Shown here in pieces: positions 41,894 through 50,706 of a stretch of DNA of 64,000 nt; the first letter of the stretch is position 1; every line of letters begins with the position of its first letter. Source of the stretch: Pseudomonadota bacterium (GTDB taxonomy: Bacteria > Pseudomonadota > Alphaproteobacteria > UBA1280 > RI-95); contig WGLU01000002.1 in NCBI GenBank assembly GCA_016125375.1, forward strand, positions 211,227 through 275,226. Reading direction: 5' to 3'. The notes under the pieces were generated by a model. The model worked only from the letters and a program-made list of their open reading frames with translations, did not search any database and had not been told where the DNA came from. Both the position numbers and the translations under genes were made by a program.

Positions 41894-41922
41894 AGGGCGT
41901 GCACATTTGTGCACGCCCTTTC
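41894..41922 (+). terminator. Rho-independent terminator
   Basis: GGGCGTGCAC attt GTGCACGCCC then TTT. Confidence 0.8.
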
Positions 41923-41937
41923 GGCTTTTCTAAAGAC

Positions 41938-42351
41938 CTAGTTTGCGCTGCGGATACGCAGGGCGTGCAAGGCGTTGGCCGCCTCCTGCAGGTACGTGGC
42001 ATCCATTTCTGTCGTCAGCTTGTGAACGTAATCCAACAGGTCTTTTTCGTCTGCTGTCAGTTTCGCCAGCAAGGCTTTGGGATGGCTATGCGCTGCATAA
42101 ATACTTGCTTTCTCAAGGATTTCCCGTGCCATATCACGCACGTTGCCGCCCAGAAGGGTATTCAGCTTTTCCATCAGCGCCAGAGCGCGATTCTCGAAAT
42201 ACGGGTCTACGGCCAAACTTGCCGACCAGACGTAATCGCCATGCCCGCGCAACGCGACGTGGATAAGGTTGGAAAAAATGAGCCTGTCCATCGCCCGTTC
42301 CCGTGCGGTGGCCTGTGTACCCCTGAACAAGGGGGATGTGGACGCATACAT
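41938..42351 (-). CDS. uncharacterised protein
   Basis: 137-aa ORF on strand opposite to neighbours. Confidence 0.45.
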   Translation of the reverse strand: MYASTSPLFRGTQATARERAMDRLIFSNLIHVALRGHGDYVWSASLAVDPYFENRALALMEKLNTLLGGNVRDMAREILEKASIYAAHSHPKALLAKLTADEKDLLDYVHKLTTEMDATYLQEAANALHALRIRSAN

Positions 42352-42517
42352 CAGACGCGGTCCTCCTACTTTTTGGTTAACCGCTTATCCCAATGCAAAC
42401 CCCGTGCCGAAAACACCCCTTGCATCCACGCGCCGTAGACGCCATAACCTAAAGCCAACGTGTTTTCACGTATCTTTTCCGTTGCCTTTTTTTCTCCCCT
42501 GTTCAGGAGTTCACTCC

Positions 42518-42928
42518 ATGACCACCCCACCCAAAGCCCGGGCGCAGTTCCGTGCCATGCTCGCCCTCGCGGGCAAGGGCGACGCGAGCGCCCTCTACGA
42601 AGTCGGCATGGCCTACTACAGCGGCAAATTTGCCGCCTTCGGCACCAAGGCCCTCAAGGTCACGGTGAACCGCAAGAAGGCGCTGGAGCTGCTGCTCAAA
42701 GCCGCCAACGGCGGTCACGCCGGTGCCCAAATGGCGGCCGGCTACGCGCTGGTCCGCAAGACTTGCGGCGTGCAGGACTTCACCAAGGGCATCGCCCTGC
42801 TGCAAAAGTCAGCGGAAGCGGGCAACCCGCATGCCAGTCAGGAGCTGGCCGAAATCAGCGACAAGCTCCAGACCCTCGCCAGTGCCGACCCGTCGGTCGA
42901 ACTGGTGCTGGTGGAGGACAAAGCATGA
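42518..42928 (+). CDS. Sel1-repeat protein
   Basis: AANGGHAGAQMAAGYAL...KGIALLQKSAEAGNPHASQELAEI. Confidence 0.75.
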   Translation: MTTPPKARAQFRAMLALAGKGDASALYEVGMAYYSGKFAAFGTKALKVTVNRKKALELLLKAANGGHAGAQMAAGYALVRKTCGVQDFTKGIALLQKSAEAGNPHASQELAEISDKLQTLASADPSVELVLVEDKA

Positions 42929-43317
42929 CCCAAAGTTATCCCAAGGTCACGTCCAGCCCCACCGCCAACAAGGCCTTCCGCACGCTCAAGCAGGCTGCCG
43001 CCACCGGTGACGTAACGGCCATGCGCCATTACGCCATCGCCGTTTACGGCGGTATCTTCGTGCACACCACCAGCGGCCGACCCTACCGTCTGGATGCAGA
43101 CCACAAGCTGGCGGCCGAGCTCTTCGGCAAGCTGGCCGAGGGCGGCGATGCCAGGGCCCAGCGCTATCTGGCGCACTGCTACCTGTATGGCCACGGGGTC
43201 GACACCGACCGCGACAAGGCCCTCGACCTGCTGCGCCAAGCCGCCGCAGGCGGTAGCCGCGAAGCCGAGGCCGACCTCCACAACCATACAGACGACGGCA
43301 CCGACGCCGAAGCCTGA
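42925..43317 (+). CDS. Sel1-repeat protein
   Basis: AEGGDARAQRYLAHCYLYGHGVDTDRDKALDLLRQAAAGGSREAEADL; ATGA overlap with upstream gene. Confidence 0.8.
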   Translation: MTQSYPKVTSSPTANKAFRTLKQAAATGDVTAMRHYAIAVYGGIFVHTTSGRPYRLDADHKLAAELFGKLAEGGDARAQRYLAHCYLYGHGVDTDRDKALDLLRQAAAGGSREAEADLHNHTDDGTDAEA

Positions 43318-43431
43318 TACCGACAGCCCCTGCCGCATGTGCGGCAGGGGTTTTTCTTTTTGCCCCTCTTTGCAGCCGTGTTGAACCGCACCATATGTAA
43401 AGGAGGTACATCAACCACAGGATAAGAAGGA

Positions 43432-43770
43432 ATGAGTACACTCACCCTGAAACGCCCCATCTCCCAGTTGGAAGCGGATGCACTACGCGAATCTTACAAA
43501 AATGGTGCCCCACGAGGGAAAGTTGTCCGCACGGACCTGCCTCTGTCCAGAGGTGCTGCAAGATTTCAGGAGCGTGCAGGCGGGCGTGTCGCCTTCCCCG
43601 GCATTGACCGGGACAGCCGTTTTGCTCAAGCAGATGCCGCCCTGCGACAAGGATTTCAGGAAGTGGACCGCAACGCGGCCCGCGCGGCCGTCAGGGCAGA
43701 TTACGAAGCGCAAGGCATTACCGTGCATGAGCCAGCACCACCCGAACACGATACCGACAAGACACGTTAA
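43432..43770 (+). CDS. uncharacterised protein
   Basis: 112-aa ORF followed by terminator AAGGCCGCtttcGCGGCCTTTTTTTT. Confidence 0.5.
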   Translation: MSTLTLKRPISQLEADALRESYKNGAPRGKVVRTDLPLSRGAARFQERAGGRVAFPGIDRDSRFAQADAALRQGFQEVDRNAARAAVRADYEAQGITVHEPAPPEHDTDKTR

Positions 43771-43807
43771 AAAAAGGCCGCTTTCGCGGCCTTTTTTTTA
43801 TTTTCTG

Positions 43808-45262
43808 CTATTCGGCAGGCTTTTCCGTAATCGTCTGGTCGGCGCGTTTCTCGCTCCAGCTGTCGGCATCCATATCGCCGTACAGTTTCAACGACGGGTG
43901 GAAATGCGCCACAACATTCAGCATTTCCTGAGCTAGCGGGCGCAGGCTTGGGTGCACAGTCTTGCCGCTGCGCAGTTCGCCCACATACACCAGTTGCGGC
44001 AGGCTGTAGCTCAGAGACACAGGCACGGCCACACCCATCGGGAACAGGTATTGGGTTTTAAGGCGGTCAGCCTTCAGGCCCGATTGCTCCAGATGGCGGA
44101 TTTTTTCGAACTGTTCCTGCGTTTGTTTGAACAGCGCCGTAAAGTCTGCCGGAGTCAGGATGCGCTTGAGTTCATCCATGTACCAGCTGTACATACCCAA
44201 CTGGCCGTCAATCAGCGGCAGAGGGCAAATACCGTTGCGGTGACGCTGCAAGTCGCGGTAGGAACCGAAGTCCATCATAAAGGCCATGTTGTAATTGCCG
44301 TAAGCGGCAAACCGGCGGGACAGCACACCCCCGCGCGGGCGGGCAGCCATGGTGGCTTTCTCGTTCCGGTTCAGGCCGTCTACATCCATAGACTGGGTCC
44401 GCAGCACAACGCCGCCATTCTCCATGGTATGGATTTCGTCCGCCGTCATATCGAAGCGGCTGACAATCTCCTCCATGGACTGGAAGTTATCCTTGACCGC
44501 TTGCGCCTTGTTAAAGGCGTCGCGGTCGGCATAACGTGCGCTGTCGTCAGCAAACTCTTCACCCGAGAAGCTGTGGGGGTACATCTCGAGCATCTGGGTA
44601 TAAATGCTGCGCGCCATATCCTGAACTTCGGGCAACGGATGGCTCTTGAGCAGCATCAGCCGTTCACGGGCCTGACGCAGGTTTGTTGTCCAGCTAAACA
44701 GCGTGGTTGTGCCAACAGGCAGGAAGGCGCGCATAATATCAAACGCACGCACCTCGACCGTATTCAGCCACGATTTTTCAGACTTATATTCCCCGGCTTC
44801 AAACGGGTGTGCTTTCTTCAGGGCCTCGGTCACGACCGGCAGCCACTGGTGGTACATGCTCATCCATGTGTTCAGGATGGATGTTGTGTACGGATGCTCG
44901 TAAGGGTCAATCATCGGTTGGGCGGAGAAATCCAGATAGCGTGTACTGGCTTCCTGGCCCGAATACATGGGATTATCCTGAATGGCCTTGCAGGCCAGCA
45001 TGGACACGTTTTCCACAAATACAGTTGTTACGCCACAATCGCCGATACTGGCGTGGCCGTAGCCAACATAAAAGCGGCTCATAAACTTGCCTGCCCCGAC
45101 TTCTTTCACCTTATCCAGGTGGGTCAATACGCTGGCCGGGCTGCGGGAATACAGTGCCTGCAACATGGCGCAGTCTTCGGGGTGGAGGTCATGCATAACA
45201 AAAACGCGGGTTTCGTTATCGGTACGGGTCTGCGGCGTGGCAGCGGTGTTTTGCGCGGTCAT
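43808..45262 (-). CDS. double-length FAD-dependent thymidylate synthase (ThyX-like)
   Basis: GHASIGD...FVENVSMLACKAIQ...GQEASTRYLDFS and a second-half FGSYRDLQRHRNG ThyX-like segment. Confidence 0.8.
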   Translation of the reverse strand: MTAQNTAATPQTRTDNETRVFVMHDLHPEDCAMLQALYSRSPASVLTHLDKVKEVGAGKFMSRFYVGYGHASIGDCGVTTVFVENVSMLACKAIQDNPMYSGQEASTRYLDFSAQPMIDPYEHPYTTSILNTWMSMYHQWLPVVTEALKKAHPFEAGEYKSEKSWLNTVEVRAFDIMRAFLPVGTTTLFSWTTNLRQARERLMLLKSHPLPEVQDMARSIYTQMLEMYPHSFSGEEFADDSARYADRDAFNKAQAVKDNFQSMEEIVSRFDMTADEIHTMENGGVVLRTQSMDVDGLNRNEKATMAARPRGGVLSRRFAAYGNYNMAFMMDFGSYRDLQRHRNGICPLPLIDGQLGMYSWYMDELKRILTPADFTALFKQTQEQFEKIRHLEQSGLKADRLKTQYLFPMGVAVPVSLSYSLPQLVYVGELRSGKTVHPSLRPLAQEMLNVVAHFHPSLKLYGDMDADSWSEKRADQTITEKPAE

Positions 45263-45415
45263 GAGGCCCCCTGCATGTGGTGATTGTTTTTTCTTACAGT
45301 TGGTTTATCATACCAGCGATTGTGGTATGGGGGTGATGCAAATTAAGCACACACTGCAATTAAAATACTTGACCCAACAACACCAACAACTTAACCGGAA
45401 GTGAGGATAACAACC

Positions 45416-46048
45416 ATGCGGTCTCTGCCCTTTCTTTTAACGCTGACTGCCACTTTTATGTCATCAGTTGCCCACGCAGGCGCACCTGTTGTAGCCACCA
45501 CAACAGATGTAACAGGACGTGTTTTTATCAGTAGCCCGGAAAATGGGGCTTTCCTGCCGCTCAAGAAGGGCTACCCCCTCACCGCCGACCAAAAACTGGC
45601 ACCTCTTGCAGGTACCCACGCCAAACTGGCCATGGGCAGCCTGAGCATTGACGTACCCGCCCAGACCGAAGTTATGCTGGGCGCCATGAGCCCTGCAACC
45701 GCCAAGGACCCCGCTGGCTACGGTGTCAAACTGGACCGTGGGGCGCTGCGTGTATTCGCCCCCAAGGGCACCAAGGACCGTATCGCCATTCATACGCCGG
45801 TCGGCCTTGTCCATCTGGCGCCATCCGCAACTGCCGACAGCACCTTGCTGGTCGAGGTCCGCGTTGATGGCACCACCTCCGCCAGCATCGACGGCTGCTG
45901 TGCAACATTGAGCACCCAGGGCGGTAAAGTGGACCTGAAAGGCACCAACCTGCTGTCCATCGCGACCAGCAGCATCGCTGTACCAGCCGCACCTGTTCAG
46001 GCACCCGAAGCCTGGCTGGCCGAACTGAAAAAAACTATGGGCAAGTAA
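45416..46048 (+). CDS. secreted FecR-domain-like protein
   Basis: Signal peptide; VTGRVFISSPENGAFLPLKKGYPLTADQKL...KLAMGSLSIDVPAQTEV. Confidence 0.55.
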   Translation: MRSLPFLLTLTATFMSSVAHAGAPVVATTTDVTGRVFISSPENGAFLPLKKGYPLTADQKLAPLAGTHAKLAMGSLSIDVPAQTEVMLGAMSPATAKDPAGYGVKLDRGALRVFAPKGTKDRIAIHTPVGLVHLAPSATADSTLLVEVRVDGTTSASIDGCCATLSTQGGKVDLKGTNLLSIATSSIAVPAAPVQAPEAWLAELKKTMGK

Positions 46049-46066
46049 CAGGATACCAGCAGAAAC

Positions 46067-46498
46067 ATGGGTACGTTCTTTAAAGAGTTCCGCACTTTTG
46101 CCATGCGCGGCAACATGATCGACATGGCAGTCGGTATCATTTTGGGTGCCGCCTTCGGCAAAGTGGTTTCCTCCCTTGTGGCGGACATTGCCATGCCGCC
46201 ACTGGGGCTGCTCATTGGCGGGGTGGAGTTTACACAGCTGCAACTGGTGCTTAAAGAAGCAGCAGATGGCAGCGCCGCCGTTACGCTGACCTATGGCAAG
46301 TTCATCCAGACCGTGGTGGACTTCCTGATTGTGGCATTTGCCGTGTTTGTTGTGGTCCGGACCATTAACAAACTCAAAGGCTATATGCCTGCCGAGGAGG
46401 CAGCGGCCGCAGCCCCAGCAGCCCCCAAAGTGCCGGAAGATGTCCAGCTCCTGACGGAAATCCGCGACTTGCTCAAAAAGCAGTCCAAGTCCAAATAA
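46067..46498 (+). CDS. mscL: large-conductance mechanosensitive channel
   Basis: [46 protein letters not shown]. Confidence 0.96.
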   Translation: MGTFFKEFRTFAMRGNMIDMAVGIILGAAFGKVVSSLVADIAMPPLGLLIGGVEFTQLQLVLKEAADGSAAVTLTYGKFIQTVVDFLIVAFAVFVVVRTINKLKGYMPAEEAAAAAPAAPKVPEDVQLLTEIRDLLKKQSKSK

Positions 46499-46514
46499 AG
46501 ACCGCGCGCAAAGA

Positions 46515-46542
46515 AAAACCCCCGTCCTTTCGGACGGGGGTT
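46515..46542 (-). terminator. Rho-independent terminator (mscL / 32-aa gene, bidirectional)
   Basis: AACCCCCGTCC tttc GGACGGGGGTT; T-run on minus strand. Confidence 0.8.
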
Positions 46543-46556
46543 CTCGCTTGGAGAGG

Positions 46557-46655
46557 TTAGGCCTTCTTGCCGTCGGTCTTGCCGGCAGCGGTGTCGACCT
46601 TGTCGTCGGCCTTCGGAGCCGGCGCCGCAGCGCCGATCATAATGAGAGACGACAT
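46557..46655 (-). CDS. 32-aa small protein MSSLIMIGAAAPAPKADDKVDTAAGKTDGKKA
   Basis: Strong SD (AGGAGGGCC) before ATG; terminator immediately downstream on minus strand. Confidence 0.65.
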   Translation of the reverse strand: MSSLIMIGAAAPAPKADDKVDTAAGKTDGKKA

Positions 46656-46914
46656 AGTTATGGCCCTCCTAAGGCCTAGAGGTGATCGCCACACAGGGTG
46701 GCGGTGGTGATAAAAAACAGAAGGGACTCAAAACAGGAACCTTGCGGCCCCGAAAGAAGAAGATGAAGCTCCATAAAGGCTACAATGGGATTTGTAGAAT
46801 ATTTGTATACACTTTACAAGCAAAATCGGACCCCCTCTTTACCCACCAAAAACCTTGAAGATACGTGCATGAGCGTCTATGTTGTAGACGTACACATCGT
46901 ACGCACACCTAAGT

Positions 46915-47268
46915 GGGGACGTCACGGTTTCGACGGGATGTGAAAGCGATGAAGTGCATGCCGCTGGCGATGGCCCCGCGTTAAAAAACTGTCAAATCAT
47001 AGTCGCAAATAACGACTTCGAATACAAACTGGCTGCCTAATAACCAGCTAGGGCTCCGGAGCTCTCCCTTCCGGCGGGGACTTTAGGGCTTTTATTTAGT
47101 CGGAATATGGCAAAGTACGCCTCGGTACCGCGCTGAATTTTTTAAGAGGATCGCCTATGGCTTGTCTGTTACAGAGCCGGCTGTAGGTTAAATGACTCTG
47201 TAACTACGCATGTAGGACTTCACGTGCTAGCGTTTCGGACGCGGGTTCGACTCCCGCCGTCTCCACCA
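46915..47268 (+). ncRNA. ssrA: tmRNA, one-piece; tag reading frame GCA AAT AAC GAC TTC GAA TAC AAA CTG GCT GCC TAA (ANDFEYKLAA)
   Basis: 5' GGGGAC pairs with 3' GTCTCC-A-CCA; T-loop GGGTTCGACTCCC; tag ORF at 47005-47040. Confidence 0.95.
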
Positions 47269-47282
47269 TTTAGGAGTTTAAC
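47263..47282 (+). repeat. attL-like core repeat CCACCATTTAGGAGTTTAAC
   Basis: Identical to 57317-57336; includes the tmRNA CCA end. Confidence 0.92.
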
Positions 47283-47298
47283 TAAATCCGACAACATC

Positions 47299-47327
47299 CA
47301 AAAACCCTTGCATATGCGGGGCTTTTT
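47299..47327 (+). terminator. probable tmRNA terminator supplied by the element
   Basis: AAAACCC ttgcatatgc GGGGCTTTTT just inside the left att repeat. Confidence 0.5.
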
Positions 47328-47355
47328 GTTTATTTGTTGTCCAGCGCTATCCGAT

Positions 47356-47431
47356 GTTACCCGCAGTCACCTACACCAAGTTGCGGGTAACCATGCGGGT
47401 AACAGGCAAAGCTAAAAATGGAGTTACCCGC
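47356..47431. promoter_or_regulatory. cluster of four GCGGGTAAC sites (two per orientation), possible integrase arm sites
   Basis: GTTACCCGC at 47356-47364 and 47423-47431; GCGGGTAAC at 47383-47391 and 47395-47403. Confidence 0.65.
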
Positions 47432-48107
47432 AATGGGCACCAAAGGTGGATTATGCTGGATATGTAAAGCGAACAAAGCGACTAGCGGGGAACATGCCAT
47501 TAAAAAATCAGATATCAAATTAGCCTTCCCCGAGAAACAACGGCTTTATTTTCATACCGCTGAGAAAAAGAATATTTATATTCAAGGCTCTAACAGTGTT
47601 TGGCTAAAACCCCTAAAAATATGCCCTGACTGCAATAACAAGCGACTACAGCCATACGACAAAGCTTGGGATGCCTTCTCAAAAAATTGTTTAGACCAAC
47701 GCACCACAGAAACTCCTGCATCCCTCTGGAGAAAGCTGCCAACCAAAGCACAGCAGCAAATAAGGCTATTTTTACTAATTAAGCTAGGATGCATTACTAA
47801 AAGATTACAGCACGACAAGCTACGGGGTCACACATCTAACGTTAAGAACATTCTTGATCAAATGTCTAATGGAATACTTACAGAGAAACTTCCTCGCTCT
47901 TTCTATGCCGAATTTCTGCCGCCAGCCCCCGGCCTGCAAACCCCTAATTTGGAAGTGCTCAACAAAAAGAATACAAACATATGCATGGCGGTAGCCTCTG
48001 GATATAACTTGCCTTGGGTTTCTATAAAAGTAGCCTTTGCAGTACATACATCAGCAGGCCTTCTCAACTGGATGCAAACCGTCCACGTATCGGATTTAAG
48101 CTCATGA
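47418..48107 (+). CDS. HNH-endonuclease-like zinc-binding protein
   Basis: CWICKANKATSGEHAI...KICPDCNNKRLQ (CxxC...GEH...CxxCNN); start may be 47433. Confidence 0.6.
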   Translation: MELPAMGTKGGLCWICKANKATSGEHAIKKSDIKLAFPEKQRLYFHTAEKKNIYIQGSNSVWLKPLKICPDCNNKRLQPYDKAWDAFSKNCLDQRTTETPASLWRKLPTKAQQQIRLFLLIKLGCITKRLQHDKLRGHTSNVKNILDQMSNGILTEKLPRSFYAEFLPPAPGLQTPNLEVLNKKNTNICMAVASGYNLPWVSIKVAFAVHTSAGLLNWMQTVHVSDLSS

Positions 48108-49321
48108 AGCTCACCGCAACAACCATCAAAAACGCCAAGGCCACAGGTAAGCTACAAAAGCTGGCTGATGGCGGTGGTTTGTACCTTGAGGTTACGGCCA
48201 AAGGCAATAAGCGCTGGCGTTATCGGTATTACTTCCAAGGCAAAGAGCAACTTATCTCTCTGGGCATCTATCCTGATATTTCCCTTAAAGATGCGCGGGA
48301 GCGGCATGCCGCTATGCGCAGGCTGCTTGCGAATGACATTAACCCGAGTGACACCCGCAAGGCTGAAAAGGCCTCTCAAGCAGGGGCAGAAAGCTTTGAG
48401 GCCATTGCCCGCGAGTGGCACAACAAAAACCTGCATATGTGGACAGAGCGTCACGGGCAGGACATTTTGCGCCGCCTCGAGCTCAACATCTTCCCGTGGT
48501 TAGGTAAAAAGCCTATTAACGACATTACGCCACCCGCTCTGCTTGCCGTCCTCCGCCGTATGGAAGACCGAGGCGCAGTAGAAACCGCCCACCGTGTAAA
48601 AGCCTGCTGCGGGCAGGTGTTCCGCTACGCTATTGCCACAGGCCGTGCAGAGCGTGATGCAAGCCAAGACCTTAAAGGCGCAATCCCTCCTGTAAAGAAG
48701 AAGCACCTTGCCTCCATTACCGACCCCGTAAAAATTGGCGAACTTCTCCGTTCTATTGACGGGTACGAGGGTAGCTTTGTGGTTAAAAGTGCCCTGCGCC
48801 TTGCACCGCTTGTGTTTGTGCGCCCCAAAGAGCTGCGCTGCGCCGAATGGAGCGAGTTTGATTTTGATAAAGCCGAATGGCGCATCCCGGCCGAAAAGAT
48901 GAAAGCCCGTGTGCAACACATTGTGCCACTCTCCCGCCAGGCGATAGAGGTGCTGCAAGAGCTTTATCCACTCACAGGCCACGGCAAAGCGGCTAAATAT
49001 GTGTTCCCAAGCCCCCGCACCCTTAGCCGCCCGCTATCTGACAATGGGGTACTCTCCGCCCTGCGCCGCATGGGGTACGCCAAAGAAGAAATGACAGGCC
49101 ACGGCTTCCGCTCTATGGCCTCTACCCTCCTTAACGAACAAGGTTGGAACGCCGACGCTATTGAACGCCAACTTGCCCACGGCGAACGCAACACCGTCCG
49201 TGCCGCCTACAACTATGCCCAGTACATGGACGAACGCCGCGAAATGATGCAAGCCTGGGCAGATTATCTGGATGAGCTGCGGGCGGGTGGCAAAGTTATT
49301 ACAGCTAAGTTTGGTGGGTAG
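48104..49321 (+). CDS. int: P4-type tyrosine integrase with N-terminal arm-binding domain
   Basis: LADGGGLYLEVTAKGNKRWRYRYYFQGKEQLISLGIYPDISLKDAR; R-PKEL, HGFR, LAHGERNTVRAAYNYAQY. Confidence 0.95.
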   Translation: MKLTATTIKNAKATGKLQKLADGGGLYLEVTAKGNKRWRYRYYFQGKEQLISLGIYPDISLKDARERHAAMRRLLANDINPSDTRKAEKASQAGAESFEAIAREWHNKNLHMWTERHGQDILRRLELNIFPWLGKKPINDITPPALLAVLRRMEDRGAVETAHRVKACCGQVFRYAIATGRAERDASQDLKGAIPPVKKKHLASITDPVKIGELLRSIDGYEGSFVVKSALRLAPLVFVRPKELRCAEWSEFDFDKAEWRIPAEKMKARVQHIVPLSRQAIEVLQELYPLTGHGKAAKYVFPSPRTLSRPLSDNGVLSALRRMGYAKEEMTGHGFRSMASTLLNEQGWNADAIERQLAHGERNTVRAAYNYAQYMDERREMMQAWADYLDELRAGGKVITAKFGG

Positions 49322-49323
49322 CC

Positions 49324-49881
49324 ATGAATAGTGAAACACGTGAAGAGTTAGTTCAATACGCCATGGAATATTTCGAGACCCGTAAGTCATTCGATATACC
49401 TGCAAGTGAACAAGCTACCATATTGGCAGAGGTTCCATTTTTTGGTTCCCACCCTAATTTTTCAATTTCCATGGACAATACGCGGCAAGACCATATTTTA
49501 GAAAGTCTCTTCAAAAAAGCCCTACAAGACAAAGCCACTTTTAACGCTGCAAATGAGGTAGCTATTGCTTGGCTAGAAGCCCCTCAAAACCCACCAGAGG
49601 CAGTCAGAAAATGGCTTATTGGCATCCTAAACGGAACAAATACAGCACCCAAAAAGCAAGGGAAAGCAACTGACTATACAAGAAACCTCCACCTGGCAAT
49701 GTGTGCATACATGATGAAGAAGGAGCACGGATTAAGCCTCGACAAAAACCCTACCGCAAAACACAACCTTTTTGCCTTCTCCATCGTTGCGGAAGCTGCT
49801 CAAAGGATGAAGCACCCAGAAATCACTGAAAACAGCGTGCGTAACGCCTACCAAAAACACAGATCTAAAGCGCGTGAATAG
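49324..49881 (+). CDS. uncharacterised element-borne protein
   Basis: 185-aa ORF immediately after int. Confidence 0.6.
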   Translation: MNSETREELVQYAMEYFETRKSFDIPASEQATILAEVPFFGSHPNFSISMDNTRQDHILESLFKKALQDKATFNAANEVAIAWLEAPQNPPEAVRKWLIGILNGTNTAPKKQGKATDYTRNLHLAMCAYMMKKEHGLSLDKNPTAKHNLFAFSIVAEAAQRMKHPEITENSVRNAYQKHRSKARE

Positions 49882-49930
49882 TTAATCCTAACTTTTAAAA
49901 ACCACGCCCCCTATTTCTTCAACCACTATC

Positions 49931-49965
49931 GTTCCTCCTTAGTTTACATCAAACAAGGAGCGAAC
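49931..49965 (+). promoter_or_regulatory. RBS-sequestering hairpin / dyad upstream of alpA-like gene
   Basis: GTTC-CTCCTT-a-GTTT-acatc-AAAC-AAGGAG-c-GAAC; right arm contains the SD AAGGAG. Confidence 0.75.
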
Positions 49966-49966
49966 T

Positions 49967-50161
49967 ATGACTACATCCAATCATTCTGGCTTTTTGCGCC
50001 TACCAGACGTGCTAAAACTCATTCCCGTAAGTAAAAGCACGTGGTGGCAAGGCGTAAGGGACGGCAAATTCCCCAAGAGCTATAAACTAACGGAACGCAC
50101 CACAGCATGGCGTGTTGAAGACATTCAAAAACTCATGCAGGAGATGGCCGGACATGAGTAA
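49967..50161 (+). CDS. AlpA-family MerR-like DNA-binding regulator/excisionase
   Basis: FLRLPDVLKLIPVSKSTWWQGVRDGKFPKSYKLTERTTAWRVEDIQKLM. Confidence 0.88.
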   Translation: MTTSNHSGFLRLPDVLKLIPVSKSTWWQGVRDGKFPKSYKLTERTTAWRVEDIQKLMQEMAGHE

Positions 50162-50696
50162 GCATAAAAAGATGATTTCAGGCCTCCGCCATAACTACAC
50201 CTATACCACAAGCCAGCTACAGCAACAGTTTGGCATACACCCCCATACTGTGCGCCGCTGGGTAAAAGATAGTAATTTTCCCAACCCACCGATACAGCCA
50301 AGACCACTCATGGTATTTAGTGAGGATTTACGAGCATATTTAAGGACAAAAGAACAGGCTCGTAAAACTTCACTTCAAGCCACCGAGTTTTACTGCATGG
50401 GCTGTAAAGCCGCCAAACAAGCAGAAGGCAATCAGGTGTACGTAGAAACTATCAAGCTAACAACACGCCTCAAAGCTGTGTGTCCGTCCTGTGGGGCATT
50501 TATGAACAAGGCACAATCCATATCAAAACTAGATAGCGTGACGCCATTCTTTAAGCGCATCAACACGCTGGCAGAGCTGCATATACTTAGCCGTGCCACC
50601 CGCAGCGAAAAAGCTCACTTGGGAGGGATTGTGACCTCACACCCAAATGAGCCCTCAACAGACACTCACCTTTTACAACAAGCAAGCCTATTTTAA
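50154..50696 (+). CDS. HTH protein with C-terminal zinc ribbon
   Basis: TTSQLQQQFGIHPHTVRRWVKDSNFP; CMGC...CPSC; 8-nt overlap with alpA-like gene. Confidence 0.75.
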   Translation: MSKHKKMISGLRHNYTYTTSQLQQQFGIHPHTVRRWVKDSNFPNPPIQPRPLMVFSEDLRAYLRTKEQARKTSLQATEFYCMGCKAAKQAEGNQVYVETIKLTTRLKAVCPSCGAFMNKAQSISKLDSVTPFFKRINTLAELHILSRATRSEKAHLGGIVTSHPNEPSTDTHLLQQASLF

Positions 50697-50706
50697 GGAG
50701 TACATC

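Noticed and set aside
43952-45283. 443-aa plus-strand ORF opposite the ThyX-like gene
   Set aside because: Shadow ORF; no SD or family features.
47224-47415. 63-aa ORF overlapping the tmRNA 3' end
   Set aside because: Runs through tmRNA structure and the att repeat; no SD.
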